Assembly (NCBI GenBank): GCA_964594365.1
Contig: CAZQMB010000002.1
Span: 106,818 to 170,817, forward strand
Direction: 5' to 3'
Source: CAIUSP01 sp964594365
Lineage (GTDB): Bacteria; Actinomycetota; Thermoleophilia; Solirubrobacterales; 70-9
Length of the DNA stretch: 64,000 bases
Positions within the stretch are counted from its first letter, which is position 1, and each line of letters begins with the position of its first letter. A program made the translations under genes and the position numbers. Below are positions 50,584 through 58,561 of the stretch, in pieces. The notes beneath the pieces are model-generated. The model was given only the letters and a program-made list of their open reading frames with translations. It ran no database searches and was not told where the DNA came from.

Positions 50584-51629
50584 TCGAGTTCCTCAGCCAG
50601 ACGTCGGGCTGCCTCACGCTGCTTGCGACTGAGCTTCTTCGGCACCCGGATCTCCACGATCGCGTGCAGGTCACCCCGCTTGCCCCCTCCGAGTGACGGA
50701 AGCCCGTGGCCCTTGAGGAGGATCTCGTCTCCCTGCTGCGAACCTGCCGGCACCTCGAGGGTCTCGCGGCCCTCGAGCGCTTCGATCTCCACTTCGCCAC
50801 CCAACATGGCAGTGGTGACCCCCGTCTCCGCCCGCGTGTAGATCTCTGTGTCACGACGGGCAAACCGTTCGTCCGGCTCGACTCGGACCTCGACGTAGAG
50901 ATCGCCAGGAGGTGCACCAGGTTGCCCTGCGTGACCCGCTCCGTTGATCCGGATCCTCTGGCCATCCTCGATGCCGGCGGGAACGTCGACCTCCCAGGAT
51001 CGTCTTCCGGCGAGTCGTCCCGCTCCGCCACAGGACTCGCATGGCCGGTCGGGAACCCTCCCGGCACCGCCACACGCGTCGCAGGGACCGCTGCTGAGGA
51101 CACGTCCGAAGATGCCGTCGCTCACTCGGCGAACCTCTCCAGCCCCACCGCATGCGGCGCACTCGGTGAAACCACTACCGGCGGCTGTGCCCTCACCGTC
51201 ACATGCGTCACAGGGATTGACCGCCTCGAAGCTCACCTCTCGGGTGGTTCCGGCGACCAGATCCTCCAGTGCGACCTCGACCCGCACCCCGATATCCCCA
51301 CCGGAGGCTGGTCCGGACTGCTGGCGAAAGGGATCGCCGCCGAAGAAGGCGTCGAAGATGTCCTGGATGCCTCCTGGACCTCCGGCCCCGGGAGCCCAAC
51401 CCCCAGAGCGCAGTCCCTCGTGCCCGAAACGATCGTAGGTGCCACGTCTCTCGGGATCGGACAGGACCTCGTAGGCCTCCGCAGCCTCCTTGAACTTCGA
51501 TTCGGCCTCCGGATCGTGATCGTTCACATCTGGGTGGAGCTCCCTCGCCAATCGCCGGAAAGCCTTCTTGATCTGATCAGGTCCGGCATCCCGGGTGACG
51601 CCCAGGGTCTCGTAGTAGTCCGTCGGCAT
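50580..51629 (-). CDS. dnaJ: Chaperone DnaJ
   Basis: Co-chaperone that stimulates DnaK ATPase and binds unfolded proteins. The 349-residue protein has a J domain (MPTDYYETLGVTRDAG start; HPD in ARELHPDVNDHDPE near 30), a short Gly-rich linker, four CxxCxGxG-type zinc repeats (CDACDGEG, CAACGGAG, CDACGGAG, CESCGGAG, residues 140-205) and the C-terminal substrate domains. It follows hrcA by 19 bases. dnaK and grpE are not nearby, so this is the hrcA-linked, second-type DnaJ locus. Confidence 0.97.
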   Translation of the reverse strand: MPTDYYETLGVTRDAGPDQIKKAFRRLARELHPDVNDHDPEAESKFKEAAEAYEVLSDPERRGTYDRFGHEGLRSGGWAPGAGGPGGIQDIFDAFFGGDPFRQQSGPASGGDIGVRVEVALEDLVAGTTREVSFEAVNPCDACDGEGTAAGSGFTECAACGGAGEVRRVSDGIFGRVLSSGPCDACGGAGRVPDRPCESCGGAGRLAGRRSWEVDVPAGIEDGQRIRINGAGHAGQPGAPPGDLYVEVRVEPDERFARRDTEIYTRAETGVTTAMLGGEVEIEALEGRETLEVPAGSQQGDEILLKGHGLPSLGGGKRGDLHAIVEIRVPKKLSRKQREAARRLAEELE

Positions 51630-51648
51630 CGGGTGGACCGGAGTCCGC

Positions 51649-52671
51649 TCAGCCTTCGTAGACGGTCTCGAAGAACCTGGAGAGGTCGTCGGCGGCGGAC
51701 TGCACCGAGGAGATCGCCTTCGGATAATCCATCCGTACCGGGCCGATCACCCCGACTGCGCCGAGGTTGCGATAGCCGAGGCCGTAGTTGGCGCCGACCA
51801 CGCTGACCGACCGCAGTTCGGGCGCCGGGTTCTCCTCGCCGATCCAGGCATAGACCGAGTCTCGCTCCAATGCCGTTCGCAGTGTCTCGAGGAGATCCAT
51901 TCGCCGCTCGAGAGCACCCACTATGCCGGCTGCCCCGACCATCTCGTCAGATACCGACTCGAGCAACCGGTCGGTCCCGTCGACGTAGAGTCGCTCCTGA
52001 GCGGTGCTGCCGAGGTCGGTGAAGGTGCTCTCGATCTCGGCCACGAACTCACGCTCGGCCCGCCCGAGATCCGGATCGGCGAGCCTGCCGGCGAGCATTC
52101 TCGCTCCCACGCCGATTCCGGTGAGCCTCTCGTTGAGGTAACTGCCCGCCCAGGAGACGAGTCCCGGGTCGACCTCCTCGGGGAAGGTGAAGACCCTCTT
52201 GGTCACCTCTCCGTTGGATGCGATGACGACTACGGTCACCACCCTCGGCCGCAACCTCAGGACCTCGACCCGATGCACGGTCGCGGTTTCTATCGGCGGA
52301 GCCGTGACCAGGGCAACCAGGTCGTTGATCCGGGCCAGGGCCTCGGTGGTCTCGCGAATCGCCTCGTACACCTCGCGCTTGGGATTGACCTCGGCCGCGG
52401 TGTCGGTCTGAGCTCCCGTGCGACTGTCACGAGACAGAAGCTGCTCGACGTAGAAGCGATACCCGGCATCGGTCGGAATCCTCCCGGCGGAAGTGTGGGG
52501 GTGTGTCAGGAAGCCCTCGTCTTCGAGAGCCGCCAGCTCGGATCGGATGCTCGACGGGCTCCAACCAGGCTCGTCACGCTCGGCGAGCATCCGGGACGGC
52601 ACGGGTCGTCCCTCGCGGAGATAGATCTCCACGACCGCAGCGAGGATCGTCTGTCGGCGCTCGCTCAGCAC
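51649..52671 (-). CDS. hrcA: Heat-inducible transcription repressor HrcA
   Basis: Represses CIRCE-controlled heat-shock operons and depends on GroE for folding. The 340-residue protein has an N-terminal winged helix (RRQTILAAVVEIYLREGRPV, then SSIRSELAALEDEGFLTHPH), TSAGRIPTDAGYRFYVE near 57, and a C-terminal IGEENPAPELRSVSVVGANY. Start is GTG 52671, with TAAAAT seven bases before it. I found no CIRCE inverted repeat upstream, so any autoregulation is not through an obvious operator here. Confidence 0.96.
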   Translation of the reverse strand: MLSERRQTILAAVVEIYLREGRPVPSRMLAERDEPGWSPSSIRSELAALEDEGFLTHPHTSAGRIPTDAGYRFYVEQLLSRDSRTGAQTDTAAEVNPKREVYEAIRETTEALARINDLVALVTAPPIETATVHRVEVLRLRPRVVTVVVIASNGEVTKRVFTFPEEVDPGLVSWAGSYLNERLTGIGVGARMLAGRLADPDLGRAEREFVAEIESTFTDLGSTAQERLYVDGTDRLLESVSDEMVGAAGIVGALERRMDLLETLRTALERDSVYAWIGEENPAPELRSVSVVGANYGLGYRNLGAVGVIGPVRMDYPKAISSVQSAADDLSRFFETVYEG

Positions 52672-52678
52672 ACCTCTG

Positions 52679-52684
52679 ATTTTA
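52679..52684 (-). promoter_or_regulatory. Putative -10 element of hrcA-dnaJ-prmA
   Basis: TAAAAT on the minus strand, seven bases before GTG 52671. It is the best hexamer of the set and predicts a leaderless hrcA mRNA. Confidence 0.55.
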
Positions 52685-52710
52685 CGAGGCCGCGGGGCGC
52701 GGGGACGGAT

Positions 52711-53118
52711 CTACGCCTGACCAGAGGCCAACTCGGCCTCGGCGTTGCGAATCACCTCGTTGTCGCCCTGGACCGCCACTGTCTCGCAGGTGACGGTCCC
52801 GCTGCCCGCGTCGGTGACAGTCGAGGAAACGACGAGTTCCTGCTCCGGGAAGCCCATGCCTCTGAACTGGACCGAGAGCCTCTTCAACGCACGTGGATCG
52901 CCGTCGGCCGCCTCGGTGTGGGCTCTGGCAACCTGAGCCATCATCCAGAGTCCGTGGAGGATGTTGCTGGGGAGGCCGACCTGCTTGGCGAACTCGGCAT
53001 CGATATGGATCGGGTTGAAGTCACCCGAGGCACCGGCGTAGCGATGCGGCAGGTACTTGTCGGGGGTCGTCTTCAGCTCGGGCAACGAGTCGCCAGCCTT
53101 GAGATCGTCCAGAGCCAC
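52711..53118 (-). CDS. MaoC-like hot-dog dehydratase (HadB-like)
   Basis: The 135-residue hot-dog protein has the catalytic Asp-His motif of (R)-specific hydratases in YAGASGDFNPIHIDAEFAKQ near residue 27-46, followed by ILHGLWMMAQVA near 53. In actinobacteria such a protein pairs with the HadA-like partner encoded just upstream to dehydrate (3R)-hydroxyacyl-ACP or -CoA. ATG at 53118 overlaps the stop of the partner by one base. Pathway (fatty acid elongation or other acyl chemistry) cannot be decided. Confidence 0.88.
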   Translation of the reverse strand: MALDDLKAGDSLPELKTTPDKYLPHRYAGASGDFNPIHIDAEFAKQVGLPSNILHGLWMMAQVARAHTEAADGDPRALKRLSVQFRGMGFPEQELVVSSTVTDAGSGTVTCETVAVQGDNEVIRNAEAELASGQA

Positions 53119-53561
53119 TACTCAACCCCCCTCACGATGTTGGTCCAGGTCCCGCGGCAGACCTCCTGCCCGTCCTGGTTGGTCGAAATGGATTCGAAGA
53201 CGTAGAAGCCCTTGTCGTCCTTCTGGAAGATCTCCTTGCAGACGACCTTGGTAGAGATCACGTCGCCGGCGCAAACGGGGTCGCCCCAGACGAACTCCTG
53301 GCCCCCGTGGAGCATGGTCGCGAAGTTGATGCCCACCTCTGGGTCGAAGAGAACCGGGGCAACCGCAGGCGATGAGTAGACCACGCAGAACATGGGAGGA
53401 GCGACCACATCACGGAAGCCCGCATCCTTGGCAGCAGCGGAGTCCTGATGAACCGGTGACTTCTCGCCTACCGCATTCGCGTACTCACGGATCTTCTCGA
53501 GACCGACCGTGTACTCGGTCGGGCCCCACTCCTTGCCCACTGCCTTGGTATCGACTGGCAT
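53118..53561 (-). CDS. MaoC-like hot-dog dehydratase partner (HadA-like)
   Basis: The 147-residue protein belongs to the FAS1-type N-terminal dehydratase group: EYTVGLEKIREYANAVGEKS near residue 16, VVAPPMFCVVYSSPAV near 52, then MLHGGQEFVWGDPVCAGDVI near 83. It shares the fold of the next gene but its hydratase motif is altered (AVGEKSPVHQD), as in HadA, which binds the acyl chain while HadB carries catalysis. ATG at 53561 is preceded by TAGAAT at eight bases, so it opens a two-gene unit. Confidence 0.88.
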   Translation of the reverse strand: MPVDTKAVGKEWGPTEYTVGLEKIREYANAVGEKSPVHQDSAAAKDAGFRDVVAPPMFCVVYSSPAVAPVLFDPEVGINFATMLHGGQEFVWGDPVCAGDVISTKVVCKEIFQKDDKGFYVFESISTNQDGQEVCRGTWTNIVRGVE

Positions 53562-53569
53562 CGGAGGCG

Positions 53570-53575
53570 ATTCTA
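53570..53575 (-). promoter_or_regulatory. Putative -10 element of the MaoC gene pair
   Basis: TAGAAT on the minus strand, eight bases before ATG 53561, in the short gap after lepA. The same hexamer precedes uvrA. Confidence 0.5.
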
Positions 53576-53606
53576 GCCAGCACCGAGGAATGGGTGCCTG
53601 CCCGTC

Positions 53607-55418
53607 TCAGCCTCCTTCGGGTTCACTATCGCCGAACTCGAGCACTGCGAGGAATGCTTCTTGGGGAACCTCGACGGCTCCGACCTGCTTCATCCGCTTC
53701 TTGCCCTTCTTCTGCTTCTCGAGGAGCTTGCGCTTGCGGGTCACGTCTCCCCCGTAGAGCTTTGCCGTCACATCCTTGCGGAGCGCCTTCACCGTCTCGC
53801 GGGCGAGGATCCTCGAACCGACCGCGGCCTGCACGGGAACGTCGAACAACTGCCTCGGAATCGTCTTCTGCAGTCGGGCGACCAAGGCCTTGCCCTGCTC
53901 GTAAGCCGAATCGGTGTGTACGACGAGAGACAGGGCATCGACGCGGTCTCCGGCTAGCAGGATGTCGAGCTTGACCAACTCGGATGGGCGGTTGCCCACC
54001 GGCTCGTAATCGAGCGAGGCGTAGCCCTTCGTCTGAGACTTCAACTGATCGAAGAAGTCGAGCACTATCTCCGCGAGCGGGAGGTCGTAACGGATTTGGA
54101 CTCGCTGGGTCGACAGGTAGTGCATGTCCACGTGCTCTCCCCGTCGCTTCTGGCAGAGATCCATGATCGCGCCGACGTAATCGGTCGGCGTGATGATCGT
54201 GGCCCTGATGTAGGGCTCGAGGATCTCGTCGATCGCATTTGGGTCGGGCATCTCGGACGGGCTCCTCACTTCGACCACCTCGCCTGCGTTCAATCGGACC
54301 TCGTAACGGACGGTAGGCGTGGTTGCGAGCAGTTCCAGGTCGTATTCGCGCTCGAGGCGTTCGCGAACGATGTCCATGTGGAGCAGACCGAGGAATCCAC
54401 AGCGAAACCCGAAGCCGAGTGCTTCGGAGGTCTCGGGCTCGAACGAGAGCGCGGCGTCGTTCAGGGCGAGTCTGTCGAGAGCGTCGCGAACGTCCTCGTA
54501 GCGATCGGTGTCTAGCGGGAACAGTCCGCAGAAGACCATCGGGCGAACCTCGCGGTACCCGGGAAGCGCCTCGGTCGCCGGCCTCTCCCGGGAGGTGAGC
54601 GTATCTCCGACCCTGAGCTGGGTCACGTCCTTGATGCCGGTGATCACGTACCCGACCTCTCCAGCCGACATACGTTTGGCCGGCCGCATCTCGGGGGTGA
54701 AGAAGCCGATGTCGTCGATCTCGGCTTCGGTCCCTGTCTGCATCGCGGCGATCGACTCGGACTTGGCAAACGCGCCGTCCATCATCCGCACGTAGGCCAC
54801 GACACCGCGGTACTGGTCGAATTCCGAATCGAAGATCAATGCCCGCGGAGCAGCTGCCGGATCTCCTTCCGGTCGGGGGACCTTCTCGACTATCGCTTCC
54901 AGGACCGCCTCGACTCCCTCCCCGGACTTTGCCGATATCCGAAGCGCATCGTCCGGATCGGATCCGAGCAGGTCGGCCACCTCACCGGCCACCCGGTCGG
55001 GCTCTGCACCGGGCAGGTCCACCTTGTTGAGCACCGGAATCAACTCGAGGCCGGCATCGATCGCGGCGTAGGCATTGGCAACCGTTTGAGCCTCCACTCC
55101 CTGGGCCGCATCGACTACTAGCAGCGCTCCCTCGCAAGCGGCCAACGATCTGGATACCTCGTACGAGAAGTCCACGTGCCCGGGCGTGTCGATCAAATGG
55201 AGGTCGTAGGTCTCGCCATCCTGTGCCGTGTACGCGACCCGGACCGCCTGCGCTTTGATCGTGATTCCACGTTCGCGCTCGAGGTCCATCGAATCGAGCA
55301 CCTGAGAGCGCATCTTCTTGGGGTCGACCGCGCCCGTGATCTCGAGGATCCTGTCGGCGAGGGTCGACTTGCCGTGGTCGATGTGGGCGATGATCGAGAA
55401 GTTCCTGATCCGGTCCAT
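53607..55418 (-). CDS. lepA: Elongation factor 4 (LepA)
   Basis: Translational GTPase that binds stalled or assembling ribosomes. The 603-residue protein has G1 IAHIDHGKSTLADRILEITG near residue 10, G2 RERGITIKAQ near 49, G3 DTPGHVDFSYEVSRSL near 77, G4 NKVDLPGA near 131, then the LepA-specific C-terminal domain with PVQAAVGSRILARETVKALR and the Lys-rich TRKRKLLEKQKKGKKRMKQV end. Length is typical of the family. Confidence 0.98.
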   Translation of the reverse strand: MDRIRNFSIIAHIDHGKSTLADRILEITGAVDPKKMRSQVLDSMDLERERGITIKAQAVRVAYTAQDGETYDLHLIDTPGHVDFSYEVSRSLAACEGALLVVDAAQGVEAQTVANAYAAIDAGLELIPVLNKVDLPGAEPDRVAGEVADLLGSDPDDALRISAKSGEGVEAVLEAIVEKVPRPEGDPAAAPRALIFDSEFDQYRGVVAYVRMMDGAFAKSESIAAMQTGTEAEIDDIGFFTPEMRPAKRMSAGEVGYVITGIKDVTQLRVGDTLTSRERPATEALPGYREVRPMVFCGLFPLDTDRYEDVRDALDRLALNDAALSFEPETSEALGFGFRCGFLGLLHMDIVRERLEREYDLELLATTPTVRYEVRLNAGEVVEVRSPSEMPDPNAIDEILEPYIRATIITPTDYVGAIMDLCQKRRGEHVDMHYLSTQRVQIRYDLPLAEIVLDFFDQLKSQTKGYASLDYEPVGNRPSELVKLDILLAGDRVDALSLVVHTDSAYEQGKALVARLQKTIPRQLFDVPVQAAVGSRILARETVKALRKDVTAKLYGGDVTRKRKLLEKQKKGKKRMKQVGAVEVPQEAFLAVLEFGDSEPEGG

Positions 55419-55457
55419 GTCTGTGAGGCAGTATGGCGAGGACGGGCTCGCGCGGAA

Positions 55458-57188
55458 CTAATCGCGGATTCGACGTGCGACTCGCAGCAGCTGATGAGCC
55501 TCGGGGACCTTCATCGCGAGTACGGCACCGATGTAGACAGCGCCTCCCACGCCGAGGGCCAGCCCTACCGAGAGGATCTGCGCCCCGAGACTCGTACCGA
55601 GCGCTCCCTCGAGCAGATTCCAGATCTCCCACGAGATTCCTGCGAGCAGCGCTGACCCGATCAGGACCCTGAGGCTCACCGAGAGCAGCCGCATCACCTC
55701 GAGCCCGCTCAAACGCTTTCGCAGTACGACCGACTGGAGCAGGGTCGAGATGGCGCTCGCGGCAGTGGTCGCGAACATGATCCCGGCGATCCCGTACGGC
55801 TCGTAGAGCGCTGCGGAGACGCCCGCGGTCAGCGCGAGGTTCACGGCCGCGAACAGCGCCGGCAGCCAAGGCTCCTGCATGCTGAAGAAGGTGCGGTTCT
55901 GCATCGTCAGCAGTCCGTTGAACGGCAGAGACAGCGAGAGCCAGAAGAGGGCGCTCGCCACCAGCACCGTCTCGGCCGAGTCGAATTCGCCGCGCTGGTA
56001 GATCAACCGGACGATCGGTTCCGAGAGGACGAGGAGTGCGGCCATCGCCGGCACGGTGAGGACGATCACCTGCCTCATCCCGTTTCCGAGTGTGTCGCGC
56101 AGCCGGCCGATCTCACCTCGGGAGGCGTATCGGGAGAGGGTTGGATAGAGGACCACCGTCAAGGCGACGACCGTGAGTCCCTGGGGCAGGATGTAGAGGC
56201 GGAACGCCTTGTCTATCGCGGCCGGGCCCTCGGTCGAGACCAGCGTTCCGAAGAGGCTGTTGACCAGGAGGTTGAAGTTCAGCAGGCCGATCGTGAGCAT
56301 CACCGGGAGCATCAAGACGACGACCCTGCGCACGTCCGGAGACTTGAACGCCTCCCTCAGGCGCGGCCACGAGAGGTCGAACGGGGTGTTGCGCAGATCC
56401 CATGCGGGTATCGCCAACTGGACGACGGTTCCGAGCAGGACCCCGATCGCGTACGCGTAGATCCGATCGTCACCCTCCAGCGAAGGGGTCAAGACGAGGA
56501 TCGTGGCGATGATCGCCAGGTTCCAGAAGATCGGAGCCACTGCGACCGCAGCAAACCGGTGGAAGCTGTTCAGGACCCCTGCGATCACGCTGGTTATCGC
56601 GATCAGGATCAGGATCGGGAACATGATCTGGGAGAGGACGATGGTCAGGGTCAAGAGTTCGCCCTTGAAGCCGGGCGCGAACAGCGGGACCAGGAAGGGC
56701 GCTGCGAGGACGAACACGGCGGTCAGCAAACCGGTTACGACGGTGAGCAGAAGCATCGCGTTCATCGCCAGACGGAATGCTTCTTTCCGATTGCCCTTCT
56801 CCAGTTCTGCGACGAAGACCGGGATGAACGCAGTCTGGAGTGCGGCATCTGCAAAGAGGCTGCGCATCAGGTTCGGGATCTGGAATGCGATGGTGAAGGC
56901 GGACATAGGTCCTTTGATCCCGAACAGCGCGGCGACCAGGATCTCCCGGCCGAGTCCGACGATCCGGGACAGCGCGGTCGCGATCGAGAAGAAGGCGGCG
57001 GAACGGGCGATGCTGCCCTCGCTCTTGCCGGCTTTGGGGGGTTCGAAGACCTCCTGGGGCGGCGCGCCAGCGAGCGGCTCCTCGGAAGCGGTCAGCGGAA
57101 CGCGCTCGTAATCGACCCCTTCGTCCTCGCCGAATGGGTCGAAGGGTCGCCGCCGCCCGCCATCGCGGCCTTCATCGCCTATATTCAT
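55458..57188 (-). CDS. murJ: Lipid II flippase MurJ
   Basis: Moves lipid II across the membrane for peptidoglycan synthesis. The 576-residue protein has a charged N-terminal stretch of about 60 residues, then about 14 hydrophobic helices starting IARSAAFFSIATALSRIVGL with the family motif GLGREILVAALFGIKGPMSA, then AFQIPNLMRSLFADAALQTA, and the central Arg/Lys-lined motifs. ATG at 57188 has GGTG eight bases upstream; a GTG at 57221 would add eleven residues. It is divergent from rpsT with 48 bases between the starts. Confidence 0.95.
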   Translation of the reverse strand: MNIGDEGRDGGRRRPFDPFGEDEGVDYERVPLTASEEPLAGAPPQEVFEPPKAGKSEGSIARSAAFFSIATALSRIVGLGREILVAALFGIKGPMSAFTIAFQIPNLMRSLFADAALQTAFIPVFVAELEKGNRKEAFRLAMNAMLLLTVVTGLLTAVFVLAAPFLVPLFAPGFKGELLTLTIVLSQIMFPILILIAITSVIAGVLNSFHRFAAVAVAPIFWNLAIIATILVLTPSLEGDDRIYAYAIGVLLGTVVQLAIPAWDLRNTPFDLSWPRLREAFKSPDVRRVVVLMLPVMLTIGLLNFNLLVNSLFGTLVSTEGPAAIDKAFRLYILPQGLTVVALTVVLYPTLSRYASRGEIGRLRDTLGNGMRQVIVLTVPAMAALLVLSEPIVRLIYQRGEFDSAETVLVASALFWLSLSLPFNGLLTMQNRTFFSMQEPWLPALFAAVNLALTAGVSAALYEPYGIAGIMFATTAASAISTLLQSVVLRKRLSGLEVMRLLSVSLRVLIGSALLAGISWEIWNLLEGALGTSLGAQILSVGLALGVGGAVYIGAVLAMKVPEAHQLLRVARRIRD

Positions 57189-57224
57189 CCGGCATGCACC
57201 TGACCTGAGAGTTTCGTGCACGCC

Positions 57225-57230
57225 TAAGAC
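57225..57230 (+). promoter_or_regulatory. Putative -10 element of rpsT
   Basis: TAAGAC, six bases before ATG 57237. It suggests a leaderless rpsT message, which would not leave room for the untranslated-leader control of S20 known in E. coli. Confidence 0.4.
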
Positions 57231-57236
57231 AGCGAA

Positions 57237-57497
57237 ATGGCCAACAGCGCATCACAACGAAAGAGGAACGCACGCACCGAGCGTGAGCGCTTGGAGAACC
57301 GTCGCTTCGTTAGCGCGGTCAAGACCCAGTTCCGCAGGCTCGAAGAGGCGGTTGGTTCTGGCGACGCGGCCAAGGCCGAGACCGAGCACAAGACCCTCGT
57401 GTCGAAGATCGACAAGGCGATTCAGAAGGGCGCGCTGCACAAGAACACCGGTGCTCGACGCAAGTCCCGCGCCGCACGCATCCGCGCCCGCGTCTAG
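57237..57497 (+). CDS. rpsT: 30S ribosomal protein S20
   Basis: Small primary-binding protein of the 30S subunit. The 86-residue basic, helical protein starts MANSASQRKRNARTERERLE and ends TGARRKSRAARIRARV, the normal S20 pattern with the conserved RHKNTGARRKSRLA-like end. It is the only plus-strand gene in a long minus-strand block, lying between murJ and holA, and its stop overlaps the holA stop. Confidence 0.97.
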   Translation: MANSASQRKRNARTERERLENRRFVSAVKTQFRRLEEAVGSGDAAKAETEHKTLVSKIDKAIQKGALHKNTGARRKSRAARIRARV

Positions 57498-58513
57498 ACA
57501 GCGGCTCTGGCCAGCGGTCCACCTGCGGGCATCGAGACGGCTCCGCATGCCCGCCTGATCGCAAGAGTGAGCGCCACCTCGTCGCTGACGGATCCTCCAC
57601 GCGACGCGACCTCGAGATCCGCCACGGCCTCGACGGCCCGCAGTAGATCCGCCGGATCCCGATCCTTCACCTTCGCCACCAGTTGCTTGGCCGCGTAAGG
57701 GTGCATGCCCAGGCTGCCCGCGACCTTTGCCGGCGGCTCTCCCTGATCGAGCGCCACCGTTGCGGCGTAGGCCCCTCGTATGCGCGGAGCCATCGTCGCG
57801 ATCACCTTCTGGATCGGTTCACCCTGAGCGAGCAGACGATCGGCGGCGACCGTCGCCGCGACGAGATCTCCTTCGGCCAAGGCATCGCCGAGCGACCAGA
57901 TCGCGAGCTCGGTCTCGTCGGCGACCATGGCCTCCAGGTCTTCCACGTCGACCTCGGTCTGTTCACCACCCGCCCAGAGAGCCAACCGCTCGACCTCGTT
58001 ACGCAGTCTCACCGGTCGTGGCCCCATCCTGGCCACCAACAACCGCGCCGCATCGAGGGTGAGGGTGAATCCGGCCTCTGCCGCCCACCCCACCACCTGC
58101 CCGGGTAACTCACCCGCGCTTGGGGCGTTGTATTCGAGAATGTCGCCGCCGGCCTTCTTGACCGGTTCCACCAGAGCCTTCGGAGCCTTGCCACGAGCGA
58201 CCAGAGCCACCGTGGTCTCAGGCGGGATCGTCTTCAGCGCACCGATCACGATCTCGTGATCGGCCTTGAGCCAGCCCTCTGCCCCCTCGACGATCAGGTA
58301 GCGATGTCCGGTGGCAAGAGGAATCGCCGCCAGGGCCGCAGCCACCTCTTGCGGATCCGGACCCTTGCGGCCCGAGGGTGCCGAGAAGCGCTCGACCGAT
58401 CCGCCTTCCTGTTCGCCACGCTTGCGAAGCCTGGAGACAGCGATCGATATCTTCGACTCGTCGTCACCTGCAATCAGGTAGCAGGGCTTCATCTGCTGGG
58501 CTTCAGCCATCAC
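57494..58513 (-). CDS. holA: DNA polymerase III delta subunit
   Basis: Clamp-loader subunit that opens the sliding clamp. The 339-residue protein starts with MKPCYLIAGDDESKISIAVS after a short lead, has LIVEGAEGWLKADHEIVIGA near residue 73 (AAA+-like but without a full Walker A, as usual for delta) and a helical C-terminal domain. Start is GTG at 58513 or the ATG right after it; TAGACT lies six bases before the GTG. holA between comEC and rpsT is the usual order in many Gram-positive bacteria. Confidence 0.93.
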   Translation of the reverse strand: MMAEAQQMKPCYLIAGDDESKISIAVSRLRKRGEQEGGSVERFSAPSGRKGPDPQEVAAALAAIPLATGHRYLIVEGAEGWLKADHEIVIGALKTIPPETTVALVARGKAPKALVEPVKKAGGDILEYNAPSAGELPGQVVGWAAEAGFTLTLDAARLLVARMGPRPVRLRNEVERLALWAGGEQTEVDVEDLEAMVADETELAIWSLGDALAEGDLVAATVAADRLLAQGEPIQKVIATMAPRIRGAYAATVALDQGEPPAKVAGSLGMHPYAAKQLVAKVKDRDPADLLRAVEAVADLEVASRGGSVSDEVALTLAIRRACGAVSMPAGGPLARAAV

Positions 58514-58519
58514 CTCGCG

Positions 58520-58525
58520 AGTCTA
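58520..58525 (-). promoter_or_regulatory. Putative -10 element of holA
   Basis: TAGACT on the minus strand, six bases before GTG 58513, in the 48-base gap after comEC. Confidence 0.45.
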
Positions 58526-58561
58526 TTGACGGAGGCGGGCGCGCAATCACATGGGGTCTGC

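Noticed and set aside
52669..52710. CIRCE operator expected upstream of hrcA
   Set aside because: No TTAGCACTC / GAGTGCTAA inverted repeat is present in this short interval.
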